Assembly (NCBI RefSeq): GCF_947169445.1
Contig: NZ_CAMVPU010000126.1
Location: 1 to 5,012 of the forward strand
Origin: an uncultured Butyrivibrio sp.
GTDB taxonomy: Bacteria; Bacillota; Clostridia; Lachnospirales; Lachnospiraceae
DNA: 5,012 nucleotides
Direction: 5' to 3'
The notes beneath the pieces are model-generated. The model saw nothing but the letters and a program-made list of their open reading frames with translations. It was not told the origin of the DNA and did no database searches. Shown here piece after piece: positions 1-4,780 of the stretch. Both the position numbers and the translations under genes were made by a program. Position 1 is the stretch's first letter. Each line of letters opens with the position of its first letter.

Positions 1-90
1 TATCACTGCATATGGTCTTCGCCATGCTTTGCCGGCAGCATTCCAGAGGGGCGTACTCGCGCAAGGCGTACTCTTGAGGCTCGTATATGC
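1..90. other. G+C-rich left edge with short direct repeat
   Basis: By hand count 50 of these 90 bases are G or C, far above the AT-rich DNA that follows. The nonamer GGCGTACTC occurs at 50-58 and again at 65-73, and an 8-bp palindrome TGCCGGCA lies at 30-37. Two + frames are open from the left edge: one to a stop at 106-108 and another to a stop at 171-173. No start or ribosome binding site is visible, so this could be the end of an upstream gene, the end of a dispersed repeat, or non-coding DNA. I do not recognise a protein in it. Confidence 0.4.
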
Positions 91-140
91 AGAATCGTAT
101 CTGATGAATGACTTATTCAGTTTTCAATGTGCTAAAAATA

Positions 141-470
141 TCCCTTCACTTATTCCTACTGGGAAAGGGTAAAATGTCGGTCATAAAAGTGTGTATTAAA
201 AATTCATCTTTCACTTATACGAACAGAGAGAGGATGTTTTGCACCCCCCTAAATCGAAAAAACTTTAAATATTTCAAAAATCATTTTTTAATCTGTAAAA
301 ATATCCTTTCACCTATACCCACAGAGAGAGGGAAAAAGGCAACCTCCCAAATGTAAACTTTTTGTAAATATTTTAAAATGCAAATTCTTTTAAGTGAAAA
401 CAGTCCTCTTACCTTTATCCACAGAGAGTGGCAAAAAACTAACCTCTAAATGAAATTTTTTCTGAAAAGG
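141..470. repeat. About four diverged copies of a ~100-bp tandem repeat
   Basis: Copies begin near 141, 206, 304 and 404, so spacings are 65, 98 and 100 nt. The best conserved part is the copy start, roughly TCCTTTCACCTATACCCACA followed by GAGAGAGG. Aligned without gaps, 304 and 404 agree at 34 of 43 bases, 206 and 304 at 23 of 28, and 141 and 304 at 22 of 29. A weaker second block (AACCTCCCAAATG at 341-353, AACCTCTAAATG at 441-452, CCCCCCTAAATCG at 244-256) and an A/T-rich tail follow. The first copy is short. The repeat holds no credible gene: the open frame at 108-356 has no ribosome binding site. Divergence and long spacing argue against CRISPR. It is most like an intergenic repeat array of unknown role. 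Confidence 0.7.
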
Positions 471-476
471 ATCCAA

Positions 477-660
477 GCTTAAGAAAAAACTTCGCATGCA
501 AGCAATGCATTTGTATGACAAATGCCAAAATCGCTTTTACAACGACAGGCCGAGCTTAAGGAAAAATGAAAAATACTTGAGAGAAAAAGCTCGCATGCAA
601 GCAGTGCATTTGTATGACAAAATTCAAATTACGCTTTTACATCGGCAAGCCGAACTTAAG
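477..660. repeat. Two-copy ~100-bp direct repeat, possibly decayed coding DNA
   Basis: Bases 492-522 and 591-621 agree at 30 of 31 positions, and 532-560 and 632-660 agree at 25 of 29. The offset moves from 99 to 100 nt because the first copy lacks one base in the poorly conserved middle. A leading fragment GCTTAAG at 477-483 repeats the copy end (554-560; ACTTAAG at 654-660), which suggests a third, truncated copy upstream. Each copy carries ATGCA-N5-TGCAT (496-510, 595-609). In the frame beginning at 595 the second copy reads MQAVHLYDK, then LLHRQAELKK. The first copy reads MQAMHLYDK and, after a frame shift, LLQRQAELK. I have an unverified memory of similar peptides among short hypothetical proteins of Lachnospiraceae. 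No ribosome binding site precedes the frame, so I do not call a gene. Confidence 0.75.
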
Positions 661-717
661 AAAATTGTAAATCCCGGAATCGGTTTTTTGGTAAAAAAGG
701 GAAAACTGTTACTTGAG

Positions 718-860
718 GTTTTTTGAAAAAACAATGAAAGCAAATTTGAAAAAACAAGGAATTCAGAAGTAGAAAAAATGTGAGTGAACAAAATATGCCA
801 TTAAGCTATACTAAAGCTATGTGCGTTGTTTCATTTTTTGAAAAAATATAAATGTTCTTG
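718..860. other. A/T-tract leader region upstream of the merR-like gene
   Basis: This stretch contains no gene. It has the 13-base dyad TTTTTTGAAAAAA twice (719-731 and 834-846) and an exact 13-base direct repeat TTTGAAAAAACAA at 722-734 and 745-757, 23 nt apart. Further A-tracts lie at 773-778 and 841-846. AAGCTAT occurs twice at 803-809 and 814-820 around a TATACT (806-811) that has no convincing -35. Curved DNA or a protein-binding region is possible. No G+C-rich terminator stem is present. Confidence 0.4.
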
Positions 861-888
861 ACCTTATACCTAACTATAATGATACAAC
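858..888 (+). promoter_or_regulatory. Probable MerR-type promoter/operator
   Basis: TTGACC at 858-863 is a good -35. TACAAC at 883-888 lies 19 bp downstream, the long spacing typical of MerR-controlled promoters. The dyad TTATA-N6-TATAA (864-879) sits inside that spacer, where MerR proteins bind. A perfect TATAAT is also present at 875-880, but only 11 bp from TTGACC and without a good -35 of its own at 17 bp. Which -10 is used is therefore uncertain. Autoregulation of the gene at 913 is an inference from the family. Confidence 0.45.
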
Positions 889-896
889 AAAGTTAG

Positions 897-903
897 AAAG
901 GAG
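897..903 (+). promoter_or_regulatory. Ribosome binding site that sets the start at 913
   Basis: AAAGGAG directly abuts an ATG at 904, leaving no room for initiation there. It is 9 nt from the in-frame ATG at 913, so the downstream start is preferred. Confidence 0.8.
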
Positions 904-912
904 ATGCGTGAT

Positions 913-1731
913 ATGACTATCAAGGAGTTTGCAAATCTGTGTGGTTGCAATCCTCAGACAATAAGATATTATGATCGCATGAATCTGCTGAAACCGATTA
1001 AAGTGGATGATTGGACAGGGTATCGTTATTATGATGAAGGCCAGGCTTTAGATTATGTAAAGATAAAAAATCTCCAGACTGCAGGATTTACAATCGAAGA
1101 GATAACGAGCCTTAAAGATGCTAATGATGAAGCAATCTATGATGCGTTCTCGAGGAAAATTAAGGAGCATGAAGAAAGACTTCAAAAGATAATAGAAATT
1201 CAAAAGTCATATCATTCAGAAGTAGCAGACATGAAAACAAAAATTGAAGAAGCACGAATTAAGATCAAAACATTTATGGATGACTATGATCCCAGTGCTG
1301 AATTTGGAATTGACTGTAATACTTATGATGCTATGAAGGCACAGGTGGATTCCTTCTTTAACAATATGATCAGTAGTGGTGACTATAGTAAGCTCAAATA
1401 TGTAGATGATTCAAATGATAAAGAACCTGAGCCGAATTTTTTATCAGACCCTGGATATGAGGTTATCTATGAAAAACATGGATGGGAAGCGGTTAAAGAC
1501 TTCTACAAAGAGTTTTCTAACCTGGAGGAGAATACCGCAGTGTCACTATATTTTGAGGTTGTATCAGATAAATCAAATTGGACAGCGTTTGCTAACACTA
1601 TCCTTGGTATGTTGATAGAAAAGAATAAAGGCAGAAAAATGGAACTTGGATGCAAGATAGATAGTTCCAAGGACGGGATAAATCATTTTTGGCTATTAAA
1701 GAAAGTTACTGGCGAGGAGGAACAGGCATAA
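913..1731 (+). CDS. MerR-family transcriptional regulator with unknown C-terminal domain
   Basis: This 272-residue protein is a cytoplasmic DNA-binding regulator. Residues 2-28 form the MerR helix-turn-helix, including the signature TIRYYDRMNLLKP. Residues 36-44 (GYRYYDEGQ) are the wing, and the second helical pair ends near 68. Residues 78-121 are rich in Lys/Glu heptads and should form the antiparallel dimer coiled coil. Residues ~125-272 are an extra domain that I do not recognise. It contains an aromatic stretch YEVIYEKHGWEAVKDFYKEF (182-201) and a segment with the look of a ligand-sensing fold. The protein is about twice the length of metal-sensing MerR proteins and lacks their Cys-rich C-terminal loop (only C10, C12, C135, C247), so an organic or protein ligand is more likely. 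The start is set by the ribosome binding site at 897-903. The stop overlaps the next start, implying translational coupling. Family call is firm; effector unknown. Confidence 0.93.
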   Translation: MTIKEFANLCGCNPQTIRYYDRMNLLKPIKVDDWTGYRYYDEGQALDYVKIKNLQTAGFTIEEITSLKDANDEAIYDAFSRKIKEHEERLQKIIEIQKSYHSEVADMKTKIEEARIKIKTFMDDYDPSAEFGIDCNTYDAMKAQVDSFFNNMISSGDYSKLKYVDDSNDKEPEPNFLSDPGYEVIYEKHGWEAVKDFYKEFSNLEENTAVSLYFEVVSDKSNWTAFANTILGMLIEKNKGRKMELGCKIDSSKDGINHFWLLKKVTGEEEQA

Positions 1732-2780
1732 TGGAAACAACAAATTTGGAAGTCTTATATAATCAGATATCAGAGGCTATAGTAAAAGTTGATTTTTCGA
1801 AGATATGGGAAGGCTTCAAACCTCTGAAATTTGCAGTATACAATGACAACGAATGCTTCTTTGATGGAGCTTATATCGAAAAGACTGTAGATTTCTGCGC
1901 AAATACAGCGATTGAATATCAGGGCGATATTATAGCAATTTGGTATGTTCGTGAGGAAATGGAAATACCTGTGTTTGCTTCTAAGATAGTTCATGAGATG
2001 TTTCATGCTTTTCAGGAAAAGCAGGGATGGGATTGCTTTGCTAATGAAAAAGAAGCTCCATTCAAATATGTATATAGCGAAGAGAATCTGTGCTTAAAGC
2101 TCCGTGAAAATAAACTACTATTCGAGCTGCTTGTGAATTTTGACATAGAAAAGTATAAAGAAGTTCTTGCAAGCCGAAAGTACCGGAGTGAGAAATATCC
2201 ATATGAGTTTTCGTATGAAGGCGCAATTGAAGAAATTGAGGGCTCAGCAAACTATGTAGAGTGGCAGGTCCTTAAGCAGCTAGATGAACAGAAAGCCCTT
2301 GAGTATGTTTCTAATACCAGGAAATATGTTACAACACCTGAGGACTTCTTCCCTATACGTATAACTGGATATTTTACCGGCCCACTTATGATAAATGCCA
2401 TGAAAAATGCGGGAGACTTTTTCTATGGTGCAAAAGACAGGCCGGTGATCAGTCATGTGTTAGCCAGTATGGAACCTGTAACAAAGATGGATATGGGCGA
2501 TGAAAACGACATCCAGAAGGTTAGAGAGGCCCTGTCTGCCTATTCTGATGAGACAAAGAGGATTGTTGAAACTGCTGTAGCTAATAATGAAGTGGTCTTA
2601 ACAGGGCCGGTTGAGCTCGTCAGTGTAAACATCGGTGATACCAGATACTACAATGGATATCTTACATCAAGATTCTTTGTTATGTACCGTGAAAATGGAG
2701 AAAAGAAGGTAATCCGCGATAATTATGTTGTTAAAATGAAAGATGAAACAACGATAGATACTATTTATAGATGGGTTTAA
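1731..2780 (+). CDS. HExxH zinc-metallopeptidase-like protein
   Basis: This 349-residue protein has no signal peptide or membrane segment and should be cytoplasmic. HEMFH at residues 88-92, inside VHEMFHAFQ, is the zinc-binding and catalytic motif of gluzincin-like peptidases. A second motif, EGSANYVEW (170-178), resembles the EGxAxY helix that supplies the third, Glu, zinc ligand in several such families, probably E170 (E166 or E167 are alternatives). The C-terminal ~65 residues look beta-rich and are not recognised. The frame opens earlier, at 1689, but GAGGAGG at 1714-1720 lies 10 nt before the ATG at 1731. That ATG overlaps the upstream stop as TAATG, so I place the start there. Tight coupling to a MerR regulator suggests shared control. 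Proteolysis of the regulator, as in ImmA/XRE pairs, is conceivable but unshown. I cannot name the family or substrate, and the protein may not be a peptidase. Confidence 0.85.
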   Translation: METTNLEVLYNQISEAIVKVDFSKIWEGFKPLKFAVYNDNECFFDGAYIEKTVDFCANTAIEYQGDIIAIWYVREEMEIPVFASKIVHEMFHAFQEKQGWDCFANEKEAPFKYVYSEENLCLKLRENKLLFELLVNFDIEKYKEVLASRKYRSEKYPYEFSYEGAIEEIEGSANYVEWQVLKQLDEQKALEYVSNTRKYVTTPEDFFPIRITGYFTGPLMINAMKNAGDFFYGAKDRPVISHVLASMEPVTKMDMGDENDIQKVREALSAYSDETKRIVETAVANNEVVLTGPVELVSVNIGDTRYYNGYLTSRFFVMYRENGEKKVIRDNYVVKMKDETTIDTIYRWV

Positions 2781-2870
2781 GACGAGTTATCGAAAAATAA
2801 ATGAAGCCTCAAAGATGATGATAGAAACAGCTACTCAACTTAAAGTAGAACAAACTAAAAATACTATCGA

Positions 2871-2883
2871 TTGTATCATACAA
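2871..2883. promoter_or_regulatory. Perfect dyad on the -35 box (candidate operator)
   Basis: TTGTAT-C-ATACAA has perfect 6-bp arms around a single central base and coincides with the -35 hexamer. A repressor bound here would block RNA polymerase. The XRE protein encoded just downstream is the obvious candidate, by inference. The half-site GATACAA recurs at 881-887 in the other promoter. Confidence 0.5.
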
Positions 2884-2899
2884 AATCTGTGCCTATAAT
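2871..2899 (+). promoter_or_regulatory. Sigma-A-type promoter of the XRE/TPR gene
   Basis: TTGTAT (2871-2876) and a perfect TATAAT (2894-2899) are separated by 17 bp. Transcription would begin near 2906, giving a leader of about 60 nt before the ATG at 2969. It is the best promoter match in the window. Confidence 0.7.
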
Positions 2900-2909
2900 C
2901 TGATTATAG
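2893..2909. promoter_or_regulatory. Perfect dyad across the -10 box (second candidate operator)
   Basis: CTATAAT-CTG-ATTATAG has perfect 7-bp arms and covers the -10 box and the expected transcription start. Its centre (2901) lies 24 bp from the centre of the upstream dyad (2877), a little over two helical turns. The arms differ in sequence from the -35 dyad, so a different protein, or none, may bind it. Confidence 0.45.
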
Positions 2910-2968
2910 AAAAGAGATGGCCATTCCTTTATAGAAAAATTCAACACTGGGTTGAGGAAGGATTTTAT

Positions 2969-4000
2969 ATGATAGGCAAACAGATTAAGTATTTTAGATT
3001 ACAGAAACAGGCAAAGCAGGAAGAGTTGGCTGAGTACCTGGGGGTATCGTATCAGGCGGTTTCCAAGTGGGAGACAGGCGCAAGTGACCCGGATATATCC
3101 CTGCTTCCCAAGCTTGCAATATTCTTTGGTGTCAGCATCGATGAGCTTTTTGAGCTTCCTTACGAGGAACAGATGCAGCGCATTGAGAACATGATCTTTA
3201 ACGAAAGAAGAATTCATCCTGATACATTCAGGCAGGCAATCAGCTTTTTGGAAGATAGGCTTAAACAGGATCCAAAGGATATACGAGCTATTGGAAACCT
3301 TGCAAGTATATACAATCACAGAGCACGTAGTGATCACGAACTGGCTTCGGACTATGCACAAAAAGTATTGGAGATGGATCCGGATGATAAGGGCGGATGG
3401 GTTGACTTCCTCGAAGCCAATGGTGGAGTCTGCGGCGATGAGTGGTATGATAATCATTTTGAAGTGATTCGCTTCTTTAAAGAACTGTTAGAAAAACATC
3501 CGGGAAATTATCGCTGCCTGTACGCTCTTTTGGAAAACATGATTGCCGATGGTCGATATGATGAAGCAATTCCGTATATTGAGCAGATGAAGAAAGCCAA
3601 AAAGAATCATCAGTATCTCTTGTACACAGGCGATGTGGCATTTGGGAAAGGTCGTTTAGAAGAGGCAAAAGAAAACTGGGAAGCAATGGTAAAAGAGTTT
3701 CCTGATGTGTGGCAGGCATTTTGTGATTTGGGTGATGGATATGCCAAACTTGGCATGTATGATAAGGCTCTGGAGGCTTACGAAAAGTCTTTTGACATGC
3801 AGGAAAAGCCCAGAATCGCTGAAGGTCTTTGCTCAATGGCGCAGCTCCATGAATCACACAAGGAATACGATAAGGCTATCAAAGACTATCAGAGACTGAT
3901 AGAAAACTTCAAGGAAGACTACGACGTGACCGAAGGTGAGCAGGTGGACAGATATGTCAGAGAAATTGCCAGGTTAAAAGGAATCAAAAAGAATAGATAA
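2969..4000 (+). CDS. XRE-family regulator with C-terminal TPR-like repeats
   Basis: This 343-residue protein is a cytoplasmic regulator. Residues 5-61 are a classic XRE/Cro helix-turn-helix, with recognition helix SYQAVSKWETG (27-37) and the usual IDELFEL end. A linker of ~40 residues leads to tetratricopeptide-like helical pairs at about 103-138, 178-212, 214-245, 247-279 and 286-315, each with small/aromatic TPR spacing such as YAKLGMYDKALEAYEKSF. The general layout resembles peptide-binding RRNPP regulators, but this subfamily, marked by GGVCGDEWYDNHF (152-164), looks like a common clostridial one whose ligand I do not know. AGGAAGGA at 2955-2962 lies 6 nt before the ATG and supports the start. 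The gene has its own promoter with two dyads and lies upstream of a nitrilase-like and a radical SAM gene in the same direction, so it probably controls them. Confidence 0.93.
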   Translation: MIGKQIKYFRLQKQAKQEELAEYLGVSYQAVSKWETGASDPDISLLPKLAIFFGVSIDELFELPYEEQMQRIENMIFNERRIHPDTFRQAISFLEDRLKQDPKDIRAIGNLASIYNHRARSDHELASDYAQKVLEMDPDDKGGWVDFLEANGGVCGDEWYDNHFEVIRFFKELLEKHPGNYRCLYALLENMIADGRYDEAIPYIEQMKKAKKNHQYLLYTGDVAFGKGRLEEAKENWEAMVKEFPDVWQAFCDLGDGYAKLGMYDKALEAYEKSFDMQEKPRIAEGLCSMAQLHESHKEYDKAIKDYQRLIENFKEDYDVTEGEQVDRYVREIARLKGIKKNR

Positions 4001-4007
4001 AATGCGA

Positions 4008-4039
4008 AAGGGATGTGATTGGTAAGAGTCACATCCCTT
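4008..4039 (+). terminator. Terminator-like hairpin without a U-tract
   Basis: AAGGGATGTGA (4008-4018) pairs perfectly over 11 bp with TCACATCCCTT (4029-4039), leaving a 10-nt loop. The following bases (GTATGAGG) contain no run of T, so it is a poor intrinsic terminator. It starts 8 nt after the XRE stop and ends 18 nt before the next ATG. It may lower expression of the downstream genes, protect the upstream mRNA end, or mark a processing site. Confidence 0.5.
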
Positions 4040-4057
4040 GTATGAGGTAAAGTGTAG

Positions 4058-4780
4058 ATGACAATTGGACTGGTTTCATACAGATGTAAGGATAAAGATA
4101 TTTCTTTTAATATGAGTCAGATTGAAAGAGCATTACGTGATACAGCGGGGAAGGTTGACCTGTTGTGCTTTGGAGAAACATTTTTGCAAGGTTTTAATTC
4201 GTTGTGCTGGGACTATGAGTCGGACAAAGACGTTGCTCTGGAAAAAGAATCTGATGACATAAAGCAGCTTCAGCGTTGGACCGAGCAATATAAAGTGGCA
4301 ATCCTGACAGGCTATGTCGAGAAAGAAGCTGATGCGCTGTATTCATCCTGTATCACGATATCTGAAGGGAAGATAATAAATAATTACAGAAGAATTTCCA
4401 AAGGCTGGAAGGAGTATACCAAGACAGATGAACATTATCAGGAGGGGACATCTGTTGATAGCTTTTGTCTTCGTGGCGAGGAAATCACTATTGCATTATG
4501 TGGAGATTTATGGGATTATCCTGAAAGATTCAAGACCGATAGCCTGCTGATTTGGCCGGTCTATGTAACATTTACTACTGATGACTGGAAACAAGTAGAA
4601 AGTGATGAATATGCCAAGCAGTCTTTTCTTGCGGCTAAAGATGTGCTGATGATCAATCCAATTGACATAGAAGGCCAGAATCATGGAGGATCTAGCTATT
4701 TTCATGACGGAAAGCTGGTGGAGAGGACATCATACGATAAAGAGCAGATAATAATAGTAAATTATGGAGAGAATAAATAA
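4058..4780 (+). CDS. Carbon-nitrogen hydrolase (nitrilase superfamily)
   Basis: This 240-residue protein begins with the typical first strand (MTIGLVSYRC) and should be a cytoplasmic alpha-beta-beta-alpha hydrolase of amide or nitrile C-N bonds. The catalytic Glu is E40 in LLCFGETFLQGF. The nucleophile is C148 in ALCGDLWD, closer to the CEDxW form of NadE-type glutaminase domains than to CYDxRFPE. The third triad residue is odd: the expected YRKxHL reads YRRISKGWKEY (110-120), so Arg sits at the Lys position, with K115 and K118 nearby. A GGSSYFHDGKLVER strand (210-223) near the end matches the family's closing substrate loop. The protein is slightly shorter than the usual 260-300 residues but both ends look complete. 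GAGG (4044-4047) is 10 nt from the ATG. It probably shares the XRE transcript and overlaps the radical SAM gene by TAATG. Substrate unknown. Confidence 0.88.
   Translation: MTIGLVSYRCKDKDISFNMSQIERALRDTAGKVDLLCFGETFLQGFNSLCWDYESDKDVALEKESDDIKQLQRWTEQYKVAILTGYVEKEADALYSSCITISEGKIINNYRRISKGWKEYTKTDEHYQEGTSVDSFCLRGEEITIALCGDLWDYPERFKTDSLLIWPVYVTFTTDDWKQVESDEYAKQSFLAAKDVLMINPIDIEGQNHGGSSYFHDGKLVERTSYDKEQIIIVNYGENK

Larger units (their letters stand above)
2781..2968. other. Intergenic region between the two operons
   Basis: This 188-nt gap holds the promoter and dyads listed separately. I see no G+C-rich stem with a U-tract that would end the upstream transcript. CTACT-N8-AGTAG (2831-2848) is only a weak 5-bp stem. 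Read-through from the merR-like unit into the next gene therefore cannot be excluded. Confidence 0.5.

Noticed and set aside
108..356. Open reading frame of 82 codons on the + strand
   Set aside because: It spans three copies of the degenerate repeat, has no ribosome binding site before its ATG, and its composition is that of AT-rich non-coding DNA.
141..470. CRISPR array
   Set aside because: Copies are only about 75-80% identical over ~30-40 bases, spacing is ~65-100 nt, and similarity continues into the would-be spacers. No cas gene is present.
496..726. Open reading frame of 76 codons over the two-copy repeat
   Set aside because: No ribosome binding site precedes it, and the two repeat copies are out of frame with each other in their second halves. 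It is treated as a repeat with possible coding ancestry instead.
904..912. ATG at 904 as start of the MerR gene
   Set aside because: It directly abuts the AAAGGAG ribosome binding site; the ATG at 913 has correct 9-nt spacing and begins at the usual MerR N-terminus.
1689..1730. Upstream start at 1689 for the metallopeptidase gene
   Set aside because: It would lie inside the regulator gene without a ribosome binding site; GAGGAGG at 1714-1720 points to 1731.
2831..2848. CTACT-N8-AGTAG as a terminator for the metallopeptidase gene
   Set aside because: A 5-bp stem with low G+C and no following T-run is too weak.
2999..3857. Two long open frames on the - strand (2999-3457 and 3477-3857)
   Set aside because: They lie fully inside the well-supported XRE/TPR gene, have no recognisable domains, and are read as antisense shadows.
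4019..4046. Possible promoter TTGGTA-N16-TATGAG for the hydrolase gene
   Set aside because: Both boxes match consensus at only 4 of 6, lie within the hairpin, and would start transcription about 5 nt before the ATG, leaving no ribosome binding site.
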